Positions 34,700 to 45,221 of a stretch of 64,000 nt of DNA are shown here, piece after piece; the stretch's first letter is position 1; each line of letters begins with the position of its first letter. Under the pieces are notes generated by a model. It had not been told where the DNA came from. It worked only from the letters and a program-made list of their open reading frames with translations, and did not search any database. This stretch comes from Lolium rigidum (Eukaryota; Streptophyta; Magnoliopsida; Poales; Poaceae), in NCBI RefSeq assembly GCF_022539505.1, contig NC_061510.1, positions 274,680,330-274,744,329 of the forward strand, read 5' to 3'. The position numbers and the translations under genes were made by a program.

Positions 34700-35865
34700 T
34701 GTTATCACCAGATTTTGGCCAAATCAGGAGATGGGCCGCGATGGAGATGGGCTTAAAGGATATACACATAATGTATTTCTGAATCGGCCTCGTGTGTGAA
34801 TTTGGGCTGGATTGCCCGTGTATCTGTACATTATGGTAGATCGCATGTTAGTTTAGAATTAAGATAGAGTTTGGCTCGTACACAATTAGGTTTATTCCAA
34901 AGATAGAAAGTCCACGGACTATAAATATGTATCTAGGGTTATTGAGAAAGGAGGACGATCACGTTCACAACAAACACAATCCAGGCGCATCGCCACCCCT
35001 TGTTTCGAGGGTTTCTTCCGGGTAAGCATCATGCTGCCTAGATCGCATCTTGCGATCTAGGCAGTATCTGTTTATTCCCTGTTTGGTGTTGCTCGTACTG
35101 AAGCCTTTTTGATGGCGAGTAACACTGTTTATCGTAGATGTTTTAGGGCTTGCATCAATGCTTTTCTGGTATGTTTACTTAGCTGTGCTGCCCTTGGATA
35201 TCTAGCTGTCGTTACACCTATTCTAGGTGTAAGGGCAGCATCTTGCTTTATCTTCGTTTAGTAGATTCGATCTGTTATAGTTGTTCCTTGTTCTACGAGG
35301 ATTAGTTTGATATCTGCATGGTTAGGCCTTGCAAACGGGTTGAATGATCCAGTAGTGCGTAAGGTACGGTTTGCCGATCCAAGAAGGGATGTTCCGGGGA
35401 TCAACTCCGTGTTGGTTTTTAGGCCTCGTTTTGGGTTAGTTTTCTGTTATCTTTCGTATCTGCCAGGCTCAACTACGTGTAGGATGTTCCGGTTATGCGG
35501 TGAAAACCCTAAACTGTCGTAGATTGATTTAGCTTAGCATTGATAAAGGAGAACCCCCATGTTATTGTAGATCCATTATTGAACCATGGGTTAATCGGCT
35601 CTTTGAGCCGATTCACAGGGTAACCTGAGAGCCGATCGAGGCTCATTTAATGTTTACGTGTCTACCATGCAGGAAACTAATTGAAGCAATCCAACACCTT
35701 CCTGATCAGGTATAGGTCAGGTGGCACGCCCTTGCAATCACCAGGACGTGTGCCGGAGCATTGCGGGCCATTGCCCGAGGGACCAGGGCCCACCAGCAGT
35801 CCTGGGAGCCTCCCGGCTCTCCGTGTTGCTCGTCGCTGCCCGCCGGTGGGTTTTGGCAGGCAACA
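34700..35865 (+). repeat. 5' LTR of element E
   Basis: 1166 bp. TATA box TATAAATA at 34920-34927. Downstream lie hairpins: CTGCCTAGATCGCA/TGCGATCTAGGCAG (35034-35064, loop TCT), TTACACCT/AGGTGTAA near 35215-35235, and AATCGGCTC/GAGCCGATT (35593-35613, loop TTT). Ends GGCAGGCAACA at 35865. Confidence 0.92.
34920..34927 (+). promoter_or_regulatory. TATA box of element E 5' LTR
   Basis: TATAAATA in ACTATAAATATGTATC. The same sequence is in the 3' LTR at 57131-57138. Confidence 0.65.
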
Positions 35866-35870
35866 CATTC

Positions 35871-35888
35871 TGGCACGCCCGGTGGGAC
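35871..35888 (+). other. Putative primer binding site of element E
   Basis: TGGCACGCCCGGTGGGAC begins five bases after the LTR and has the TGG start expected opposite a tRNA CCA end. I could not assign the tRNA. Confidence 0.55.
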
Positions 35889-35923
35889 TCTCTACAACAA
35901 CGGCGTCTACATCTGCAACTGAG

Positions 35924-38028
35924 ATGGCAGACGCACCAGTCACATACGAAGAGCTCATTGGTGATCACAAGAAGAAATACGATGAGGTCAAAGCTCTTAT
36001 CGAAGCCGATCTCATCGGCTCTTTCGAGAGAACCCGTTCACATGGCATCAGGTGGAAAGGATTCTCACCTGAAGGCGTTCTCGACGGAGTAGACCTGTCT
36101 CTCCCTTCAGAGGAGCGCACCAGAGCTCAGCGCCAGGAAATTAATTACATGGTGGCTCATTCTATACACCGTCATTCTGAGAGCCTGGTGAACTCTTTGG
36201 AGCGCATTGCGGTTCGCGTGGTTCAGGAAATCATGAAGCATCAGTACTCTCCGTCAGGACCTGCTCTAGGGACCCACCAGGGAGAAATACCTTTCCAGAC
36301 GAGACCGCAACTGCCATTCACACTTGCCGCTCCAGAGCAACAGGCTTCACTGGCATACGTCGTCTACAAGGAGGCGATCCTGGCGATTGCCAATTCCTGT
36401 ATGAGCCGCCCAAAGAAATCCCACATGGATACGTGTGTACATACGTGTCTGACTGCAACAACTTCGCGCGCGCAAACCAGATTGCAACAGGAGGGATTTC
36501 GAGAGGAATTTCTGGAGCAGATGCCGATAAACAGGCGTGGCTAGCTAAATATGCCACCAGAACGAGTCATGAAAGTTCGGCCGCTGCAACTCATACCGTG
36601 GAACAAATCAGTACCATCTTGAGAGACCAATTTGGCATCCTGCCAAAGAGGAGAACAATCGGCTATTCCAAGCCGTACCCCAATGAATATGATTTGATTC
36701 CACTGCCACCCAAATATCGGCTCCCTGAGTTCTCAAAGTTTAGTGAATCAGAAGGGTCCAGCTCAATTGAGCATGTGAGCCGATATTTGGCACAGTTGGG
36801 CATGATTTCAGCATCAGACCCGTTACGTGTGAGGTTTTTCGCGCAATCTCTCACAGGACCAGCTTTTGGGTGGTACACCTCGTTGCCACCAGATTCAGTC
36901 CGGACCTGGAAGCAACTCGAAGAGCAGTTTCACGTGCAATATCACTCAGAAGCTACCGAGGCTGGCATTGCCGATCTGGCGCAGGTACGGCAGAAGCGGG
37001 GAGAAACGGTGTCAGAATACATTCAGCGCTTCAGGACTGTCAGGAACCGATGTTATTCGGCTCGTTTGAATGAGAAAGAAGTAGTCGAGCTGGCAGCGTT
37101 GGGCCTCGCCGCGCCGCTCAGAGATCTGGCTTTCCAAACGGAATACAATTCACTGGCGCACTTGGTCCAGAAATTGACATTGTATGAACAGCACCACCCA
37201 GAGTTGTACCAAGACAAGTTCGCCAAACGCCCGATAAGCCTGGTCGAGACAGAAGATATGGAGGACTCTGAAGACCAGGAAGTAGCTGTAGCTGAATGGG
37301 CTCGGGGGGCAGCTCCCGTGTCCTGCAAATGGGTGAAACAACCAGGGCCTGCAAAAGGGTTTGACTTCGATATAAGCAAAGCTGAGCAGATATTCGATTT
37401 ATTGCTTAAGGAAAAACAACTGAAGTTACCCGAAGGCCATAAAATCCCTACGGCGCAAGAGATGAATGGGAGACCATACTGCAAGTGGCACCACTCGTTC
37501 ACCCATGTCACCAATGACTGCAAAGAGCTGCGTCGGCAGATCCAGACGGCGATAGAACAAGGCCGTTTGATCTTTGGACAGTTTGCCATGAAAGTGGACA
37601 CGCAACCGTTTCCTGGCGTCAACATGGTGGACCTCGATCACTCCTTGAGGCGTCAGCCGGGTTTCTCGTTCGAGGTTAACATGGCAGGGCCGGTAGACCA
37701 CCATGGCAAGGATAAAGAAGGAATCGGTCACTCCAGCGGCAAGGAAAAGGAGGAGGCCGGCCCACGCGACCGACTCCGATATGATGATAGGAGGTACGTC
37801 ACCGAGGAGAAAGTGAGAAGCGTGCGGTATCAACGGCCACTCTCCGCGCACCTCCTTAACAAATATGAGCATCAGTACGACCGACGTCGGCGGAACGATA
37901 TGGATGACGAAAGATATCGTCGGTCTGATGCGGACAACAGGAAATATCGTCGATATGATAGAGACGATGAAGGTTATGAGCGCCGCGCCAATGGGAAGTC
38001 TAGAGAGCAGGAAAACATGGACAGGTGA
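35924..38028 (+). pseudogene. gag: gag of element E, one frameshift, cut by element C
   Basis: ATG at 35924 (MADAPVTYEELIGDHKKKYD). The frame is open to about 36369, where a small indel shifts it; the rest continues in another frame to 38025. The second part has the Retrotrans_gag domain (about 36700-37200: FAQSLTGPAFGWYTSLPPD, VSEYIQRFRTVRNRCYS) and a cysteine/histidine segment, YCKWHHSFTHVTNDC, near 37480, then an Arg/Asp-rich tail. The stop is supplied by the first bases of C's LTR (TGA at 38026-38028), so the natural end of gag and everything up to RNase H is missing. Confidence 0.85.
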
Positions 38029-39425
38029 TACGTCCAAAACGTATCTACTTTCCCGAACACTTTTGCTATTGTTTTGCCTCTAATTTGTGTATTTTGGATA
38101 CAACTAACACGGACTAACGCTGTTTTCAGCAGAATTGCTCTGGTGTCTCGTTTTTGTGCAGAAATCTAACTTTCAGGAAAAACCTCGGAATTTATACAGA
38201 AGGCCCTATTTTCCCAGAAGACTCATGGAGCCAGAAGGGCAAGTCAGGTGGAGGCCCGAGGGCCCCACACCCTAGGGCGGCGCGGCCCAGGAGGGGGGCG
38301 CGCGGCCCTAGTGTGTGGCCCCCTCGGCAGGCCTCCGACGCCCTCCTTCGGACTACTTATCGCCCTCGACCTAAAAACGCACGGGGAGAAGTCGAAGTCG
38401 CCAGAAACCCTCCAGAGAGCCGCCACATCGCGAAACTCCGTCTCGGGAGCCAGAAGTCTCCGTTCTGGCACTCCGCCGGGACGGGGAATTGGAGGAGATC
38501 TTCACCGCCATCACCACCAACGCCTCTCCATCGACCAGCCATGTTTCCCCCATCCATTTGTGAGTAATTCCCCCGCTGTAGGCTGAAGGGGATGGTAGGG
38601 ATTGGATGAGATTGATCATGTAATAGTCACAAGATTGTTAGGGCATGGTGCCTAGTATCAGTAGATGTTACTTTTATGATATTGTTGCAACTTTTTATGC
38701 TTAATGCTTGTCACTAGGGCCCGAGTGCCATGATCTCAGATCTGAACATGTTATTGTTTCATCAAGATATTCATTGTTTATGGTCTTACCTGCAAGTTGT
38801 ATACACATGTCGCTGTCCGGAACCAATGGCCCCGAAGTGACAGAAATCGGGACAACCTGAGGGGATGGTAGTGATGTGAGGATCACATGTGTTCACGGAG
38901 TGTTAATGATTTGCTCCGGTACTCTATTAAAAGGAGTACCTTAATTTCCGGTAGTTTCCCTAGAGGCCCGGCTGCCACCGGCTGGTAGGACAAAAGATGT
39001 TGTGCAAGTTTCTCATTGCGAGCACGTACGACTATATATGGAACACATGCCTATTGATTGATTAGTACTTGGATACCGCTTTATTATTACCTGCAAATTC
39101 CCTACCATGATTGTTATATGAATTCTCTCATCCATGCAATGCCCGTTCATCCGTCCCTGTGCCTACAGTATTTTAATCCTGCTGTTTACTATAATCACTA
39201 CTGCTGTCTTTATTTCACTGCTGCTGTTATTTCACTATTCCTACTGCCATAAAACTGTTGCTACTGATAAACTCTTGCGAGCAAGTCTGTTTTCAGGTGC
39301 AGCTGAATTGACAACTCCGCTGTTAAGGCTTACAAGTATTCTTTGTCTCCCCTTGTGTCGAATCAATAAATTGGGTAATACTTCCCTCGAAGACTGTTGC
39401 GATCCCCTATACTTGTGGGTCATCA
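38026..39425 (+). repeat. 5' LTR of element C
   Basis: 1400 bp, TGATACGTCCAAAACGTATC to CTTGTGGGTCATCA. Family-specific: it shares only the start, the end and the GC cassette (about 38255-38335) with D's LTR. Unpaired in the window. Confidence 0.85.
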
Positions 39426-39436
39426 AGACTATTTTC

Positions 39437-39454
39437 TGGCGCCGTTGCCGGGGA
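39437..39454 (+). other. Primer binding site of element C (tRNA-Asp type)
   Basis: TGGCGCCGTTGCCGGGGA, 11 nt after the LTR end at 39425. Confidence 0.92.
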
Positions 39455-39512
39455 GCATAGCTTTATTTGTAAGTTCACTTGGATTGATATTGTTCGCTGC
39501 AAATTCTCCATC

Positions 39513-42164
39513 ATGGGTAAACCTCGCGATACTAAAGTCGCCATATTACCATCCACTACAAGAAAAGGTACAACTCTGAGTACCTCCGCTGCTCTTGATT
39601 CACCATCTATGATAAGTCAACTTGTTTCACCACCACAAACTTCACGTGTTGGTACTTCTGCTGAATCTGAAAATTCCTCTGATAATTTTGATGATGCTTC
39701 TACTGTGCTTGATAATGCTGGTTCATTAGGTCCTTTTCTAGATGCTACAATTGCTAGGTCTAGACAAATTGAAATTACCGAAACTCCTAATGAAAATACT
39801 GTTACACCTGTTAATTCACCTGAGATTGATGATCTTGATGAAGATTATGTGGAACTTGATGATGATTTTATTGATAAATGCAATGCTACTACTAGTACAA
39901 GTAACCTCAAAAAGCTTATTGCACAACATGATGTTAGATATAAACCGTCTCCTGATCCTAAATTTGCCACATCTCCTATAAACATTAAGGATATAGATTA
40001 TGACTTTTCTCTTGATTTATCTCATATATCTATTGTAGAGAAAACACCCTTTTGTGGTACTGAAAAAGAGAGTGCTGTAGAACATATGAATGAGCTTTCT
40101 ACTTTAAGTAGCTTGTTTTCTGATGATGTTAAGATGCGTACTTATTTTGTTGCTAAGATTTTCCCATTCTCATTAAAGGATGATGCTAAGGTTTGGTATA
40201 ATAATTTGCCTCCTGATTCTATTAATAGTCCAAGTTGTTTGCTTGATGATTTCTTTCGGAAATACTTTCCCGCTAGTGCTCAACATATGGCTTTGCAGAG
40301 AATTTATAGCTTTGATCAAGAAGATGGAGAGAAATTGCCTGAAGCTTGGGCAAGATTTTTCTCTCTTATTAGAGCCCGGCCTGGACATGATTTGGAAAAG
40401 CATGATTTACTTGATATATTTTATAGTGGACTAACCATTGAGTCTAGGGCATACCTGGATAGTTGTGCTGATTGTGTTTTCAGGAAAAGAACTCCGGACG
40501 AAGCTGAAGAATTATTGGCTAAGATAAGCAAAAATCATGATGATTGGTCTACACCTGAACCAACCCCTACACCTATATTGAAGAAGAGGGGTATGATTGA
40601 ATTAAATGATGAAGATATGAGGGAAGCCAAGAAATATCTTATGGAGAAAGGTATTAAATCTGAAGATGTGAAGAATTTACCTCTTATAGAAGACCTATGT
40701 AAGATAATTCCCCCTTCATCTACAATCGAGGTACATTCTCTTCAACGCTTTGATAGAGGAGATATTCCGTATTCAAAACCTCCTGATCAATGTTTAGATG
40801 AATTTGATAATTATATTGTTAAGCAAAGTAATTTTAATATGAGAGTAGAGAATCATCTAATGGAAAATTCTCAAGCTATTGGTAAATTGCATGATATTGT
40901 GGAGAGAACCTCCAATGATGTTAAGATGCTTGTTAAACATTTTGATATGATTCAAACTCAAATTGATCAACTTACTAAAGTGCAAAATGACTTGTTAAAA
41001 AATAATCATGAAGAGAAACAAGTTTATGAAGTAACAACTAGAGGCGGTGTTTCTACCCAGGATCCTCTATATCCTGAAGGGCACCCCAAAAGAATTGAAC
41101 AAGATTCTCAACGAACTAAAGAAACTGAGAGTCCTTCTAAGAAAAAGAAGAACAAACATAAAACTGTTGTAGAATCCTCTGAACCTGTTAATGATCCTAA
41201 TAGTATTTCTATTTATGATGCTGAAACTGAAAGTGGTAATGAACATGAGGAAGATAATGATAAGAATGATACTCCTGATAAAGAAGAAATTGAAAAAGAA
41301 CCTGAAAAGCATGATAAAAATAAAAAGTACACTAAAGAAGATTTTATTACAAAGAAACATGGTAATGAAAGAGAACCTTGGGTTCAAAAGTCAATGCCTT
41401 TTCCTGCTAAGAAACTAAAATCAAAGGAGGAGGAACATTATAATAAATTTTGTGATTGGATGAAACCTTTATTTTTGCAAATCCCTTTGACTGATGCTAT
41501 TAAATTGCCTCCTTATTCAAAGTATATGAAAGATATTGTCTCTAACAAAAGGAAAATTCCCAATGAGGAGATTTCCACTATGCTCGCTAATTACTCCTTT
41601 AATGGTAAGGTTCCAAAGAAGCTGGGAGACCCAGGTATACCGACTATTTCTTGTTCCATCAAGAATAATTATGTTAGAACTGCTCTATGTGATTTGGGAG
41701 CAGGAGTTAGTGTAATGCCTTTTTCTCTTTATAAGAGACTTGATTTAGATAAGTTAATACCAATTGATATATCTTTGCAAATGGCTGATAAATCTACTGC
41801 TATTCCTGTTGGTGTATGTGAAAATGTTCCTGTTCAAGTTACTCAGCATTGCTTGATATTAACTGATTTTGTTGTGTTGGAAATGCCTGAAGATGATAAT
41901 ATGTCCATTATTCTTGGAAGACCCTTTCTTTATACTGCAGGGGCTGTTATTGATTGCAATAAAGGCAAGGTTACTTTCAATGTTGATGACAAGGAACATA
42001 CCGTCTATTTTCCCAAGAGGATTGATAAAGTATATGGAGTTAATACAATTTTTAATGTGAAAACTATCAAAGTGGGATCCATTGATTGTCCTATATATGA
42101 GCCTAAAGAAGAATATCAAACTCTTGTGATTGGATCCATATCAATTCAATATAAGGTAACATGA
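39513..42164 (+). CDS. gag: Intact gag-protease polyprotein of element C (883 aa)
   Basis: ATG at 39513 (MGKPRDTKVAILPSTTRKGT), open to TGA at 42164. Acidic N-terminus; gag domain at about residues 180-340 (FPFSLKDDAKVWYNNLPPDS, EAWARFFSLIRARPGHDL); a long charged, coiled-coil-like middle with Glu/Lys-rich tracts (about 530-640); then a retropepsin-like domain with LCDLGAGVSVMP (about residue 729) and the conserved ILGRPFLYTAGAVID (about 800). This is the Athila gag-PR layout. Unlike every other gag in the window it has no frameshift. It would form particles and process itself, but no reverse transcriptase follows. Stop and ORF2 start are 793 bp apart. Confidence 0.92.
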   Translation: MGKPRDTKVAILPSTTRKGTTLSTSAALDSPSMISQLVSPPQTSRVGTSAESENSSDNFDDASTVLDNAGSLGPFLDATIARSRQIEITETPNENTVTPVNSPEIDDLDEDYVELDDDFIDKCNATTSTSNLKKLIAQHDVRYKPSPDPKFATSPINIKDIDYDFSLDLSHISIVEKTPFCGTEKESAVEHMNELSTLSSLFSDDVKMRTYFVAKIFPFSLKDDAKVWYNNLPPDSINSPSCLLDDFFRKYFPASAQHMALQRIYSFDQEDGEKLPEAWARFFSLIRARPGHDLEKHDLLDIFYSGLTIESRAYLDSCADCVFRKRTPDEAEELLAKISKNHDDWSTPEPTPTPILKKRGMIELNDEDMREAKKYLMEKGIKSEDVKNLPLIEDLCKIIPPSSTIEVHSLQRFDRGDIPYSKPPDQCLDEFDNYIVKQSNFNMRVENHLMENSQAIGKLHDIVERTSNDVKMLVKHFDMIQTQIDQLTKVQNDLLKNNHEEKQVYEVTTRGGVSTQDPLYPEGHPKRIEQDSQRTKETESPSKKKKNKHKTVVESSEPVNDPNSISIYDAETESGNEHEEDNDKNDTPDKEEIEKEPEKHDKNKKYTKEDFITKKHGNEREPWVQKSMPFPAKKLKSKEEEHYNKFCDWMKPLFLQIPLTDAIKLPPYSKYMKDIVSNKRKIPNEEISTMLANYSFNGKVPKKLGDPGIPTISCSIKNNYVRTALCDLGAGVSVMPFSLYKRLDLDKLIPIDISLQMADKSTAIPVGVCENVPVQVTQHCLILTDFVVLEMPEDDNMSIILGRPFLYTAGAVIDCNKGKVTFNVDDKEHTVYFPKRIDKVYGVNTIFNVKTIKVGSIDCPIYEPKEEYQTLVIGSISIQYKVT

Positions 42165-42957
42165 TTGATTTGAGGTTTATTTCTTCTTATGTCATATAAA
42201 ATTTATTTGGTAGCAAGACTTGATCAACCTTGTTAACAAGTATATTTTAATGCATAAGAGAGCTAAACAACATTTCTTTCTTTCTTTCTCCCTCCATTTG
42301 TTTTACTTGCTGTAGCACCTTTTGTTTTGCAATATGCTTTAGTTGTTAAGATTTTGGAAATCATTTTCATGCGCAGTAATAATTAATTTAACACCCAGAA
42401 ATGTGCATTTTTCAAAGTTCTCAAAAATTTACAAAAATTATACTGGTAGTCCTATTTTTCGAAGAGGCACCTGGGAGCACCTGGGGCTGACCAGTGGGGC
42501 ACCCCAGGGTGGCACCCCACAGGCCGGTGCGGCCAGCAAGGGGGCGCGCCACCCTGGTGTGTGGGCCCCCTCCTTGCCCCACTTCATCATCTCTTTCACT
42601 CAGTGCACTCTCTCTCCCGAAAAAACTCGTACTCACTTTCTCTCACTCGCGTTTCTGCTCAAGAACTTGCGATTTCTCGATCTCTTTGCTCAGCCCAGAT
42701 TTCTGTCTGAAATTTGGCACATTTGCTCCCTGGTATGTGACTCCTTTGATTGTCCAATTAGAATTTTGTTTGGTTGAGTATATCTTGAACATTTTGCTGC
42801 TGTAGATAACATGTTTAGTGAGCTTGCATGCTTGTTCTAAGTGGTAGAAACTAGTTTTGATGCATGTTTAGTACTCTAGCAAGTTCCTATAGTAGTTCCC
42901 CTCAATTATATACCTTGAAATCAAATTTTATAATGATTGTTGAAAAATTTTCAGAAA
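42165..42957 (+). promoter_or_regulatory. LTR-like GC cassette and possible 5'UTR intron before C's second ORF
   Basis: AT-rich sequence with a (CTTT)n run (about 42273-42291), then a segment like the families' LTRs: TCCTATTTTTC near 42451 followed by a GC-rich cassette (about 42488-42575, GCGCGCCACCCTGGTGTGTG). A good splice donor, TG|GTATGT, is at 42733 and an acceptor, TTTTCAG, ends at 42954, four bases before the ATG. I infer an internal promoter with a 222-nt leader intron. There is no expression evidence. Confidence 0.4.
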
Positions 42958-43878
42958 ATGGAAGGAAGTAGGTACCAACTAAACCAACAAGAATTGGAGG
43001 TGCAGCAAGTCATGAGAGTTCACCGCGAAGAGGGAGTATACCCCTCTTATTACCCATGCACGGATTTTATGCGGAATGCAAGAATCCTGCAAGATGTTCA
43101 CACACTGATTTCCAATGCAGGGTTGGAAGGTTTTACTGTTGGTGAACCTTACCAATATGCTAAACTAACGGTGTCGGTTGTGCAGGATTTCGAATTTCAT
43201 CGGTCTCAAACTAACCCCATGGTCCGGTACAAGATTTATAACAAAACTATCAACTTGCCTTTCAGTGATTTTTGTGCAGCAATTAGAGTGCCGCAGTGGG
43301 GATCCTGTGAGAAGGTCAGGGGAACGCCGCGGGAGCTCTCGAATCTTTATACAATGATTTGTAATGGGAGGAGCTTCTCCGATGATGGTGGTAAGATTAG
43401 TAGCATTCAACAACCAGCTATCCGCTACTTCGCTTATTTCGTTACAAAGTGCGTTCTTGCTAGAAGGTATGCGAGTAAGTTGTCTGTTCAAGATGTGGCT
43501 TTCTTAGCTGCCGCTTTGCAACAGGATAGGACCTATAATTTGGGTGCTTTAATAGCTTGTAGACTTGCTACTAACCGTGAGAAAGGAGGAATTTGTGGAG
43601 GTCTTATCGCCTCTCGCTTATTAGCAATGCATGGTGTAGAACCTCACCATCTAGATATTCCGCTTTCCATAGAGAAACTTGATGTTGTTTCCATGATTAA
43701 ACATGAGTTTATTTCAGATGCATCTAATTTGAACAACCTGTATTATAGGATAACTTTGTATAAGAAAAATTGGAGAATAACTAAGAAAATTGAAAAACTA
43801 GTACGATTCCTATTTTTCCAGAAGACGAAGCGAGCCAAAAGGAGGGGCCGAGAGGGGCCGCCATGGCCCCCCCCATAG
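42958..43878 (+). pseudogene. Athila ORF-like protein of element C, truncated and fused into D's LTR
   Basis: ATG at 42958 (MEGSRYQLNQQELEVQQVMR). About 280 codons are genuine (YYPCTDFMRNARILQDVHTL, ISSIQQPAIRYFAYFVTKCV, LIACRLATNREKGGICGGL) and resemble the ATHILA ORF-1 family, the protein found downstream of pol in this lineage and sometimes called env-like. From about 43800 the frame runs on into the GC-rich part of D's LTR and stops at 43878, so the C-terminus is lost and replaced by about 25 residues of LTR reading. I see no signal peptide in the part present. The role of this family is not established. Confidence 0.65.
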
Positions 43879-45107
43879 GCCGGCGCGGGCCCTGGCCTGG
43901 CCGCGCCGCCTTGTGGGGAGGGGGCCCACAGCCCCCTCTGGCCGCCTCTCCTTCGCGTACTTCTTCGTCCCGAAAACCTAAGCCCCAGGGAGTGACGGAG
44001 AATTGACGAGCCGCCTCGCGGGGCGGAAAAACACCAGAGAGAAAAGAGCTCTCCGGCGGGCGGGAATCCGCCGGGGAAATTCCCTCCCGGAGGGGGAAAT
44101 CGACGCCATCGCCATCGTCATCGAGCTGGACATCATCTCCATCATCATCATCATCATCTCCACCATCTACACCGCCATCTCCACCGCTGCATCTCGTCAC
44201 CGCTGTAACGATTTGGGTTGGATCTTGATTGTTTGATAGGGGAAACTCTCCTCGTCGTTGATTACTACTTGTTATTGATGCTATTGAGTGAAACCATTGA
44301 ACCAAGGTTTATGTTCAGATTGTTATTCATCATCATATCACCTCTGATCATGTTCCATATGATGTCTCGTGAGTAGTTCGTTTAGTTCTTGAGGACATGG
44401 GTGAAGTCTAAATGTTAGTAGTGAATTATTGTTGAGTAGTATTCAATGTTATGATATTTAAGTTGTGGTGTTACTCTTCTAGTGGTTTCATGTGAACGTC
44501 GACTACATGATACTTCACCTTTATGGGCCTAGGGGAGTGCATCTTGTATTCGTTTGCTAATTGTGGGGTTGCCGGAGTGACAGCAACCTAAACCCCCATT
44601 AGTATATCGGTGCGGGAGGGATAGCGAGGATCTCGGAGTTTAAGGTCTGTGGTTAGATTTATCTTAATTACTTTCTTGTATTTGCGGATGCTTGAAAGGG
44701 GTATAATCACAAGTATGTATTAGTCCTAGGAAGGGCGGTGCATTAGCATAGGTTCACCCACACAACACTTATCAAAACAATGAAGATTAATCAGCCAGTA
44801 TGAAGCGAAAGCACTAGACTAAAATCCCCGTGTGTCCTCAAGAACATTTGGTCATTATAAGTAAACAAATCGGCTTGTCCTCTCGTGCTAAAAGGATTGG
44901 GCCACTCGCTGCAATTATTTCTCTCGCATTTTATTTACTTGTACTTTATTTATCCGCAATATCAAAACCCCCTGAATACTTGTCTGTGAGCATTTACAGT
45001 GAATCCTTCATCGAAACTGCTTGTCAACACCTTCTGCTCCTCGTTGGGTTTGACACTCTTATTTATCGAAAGTACTACGATACACCCCCTATACTTGTGG
45101 GTCATCA
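43806..45107 (+). repeat. 5' LTR of element D, first about 210 bp missing
   Basis: Aligns with 52811-54102 from ATTCCTATTTTTCCAGAAGACG to the terminal GGGTCATCA. The matching 52601-52810 is absent. The copies are very similar, differing for example in the length of a CAT repeat (44134-44168 against 53133-53164). Confidence 0.9.
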
Positions 45108-45118
45108 AGACTATTTTC

Positions 45119-45136
45119 TGGCGCCGTTGCCGGGGA
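45119..45136 (+). other. Primer binding site of element D (tRNA-Asp type)
   Basis: TGGCGCCGTTGCCGGGGA, 11 nt after the LTR end at 45107. Confidence 0.92.
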
Positions 45137-45221
45137 GTGAAGCGCTATTGGTAAGTGGAATTGGTAAGGAAACTTTTACTGTACGTGCTGATTTTGTTTC
45201 TGCTTGCTGCTATAAGTTATT

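Larger units (their letters stand above)
38026..43805 (+). mobile_element. Element C: Athila-type, 3' part deleted
   Basis: 5' LTR, tRNA-Asp primer site, intact gag-protease, no polymerase, a promoter-like segment and an Athila-ORF-like gene that breaks off at about 43800, where D's LTR sequence starts in mid-LTR. No 3' LTR of this type exists in the window. The left flank is ACAGG (38021-38025). The lack of a polymerase between 42164 and 42958 means C was non-autonomous before it was truncated. Confidence 0.82.
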
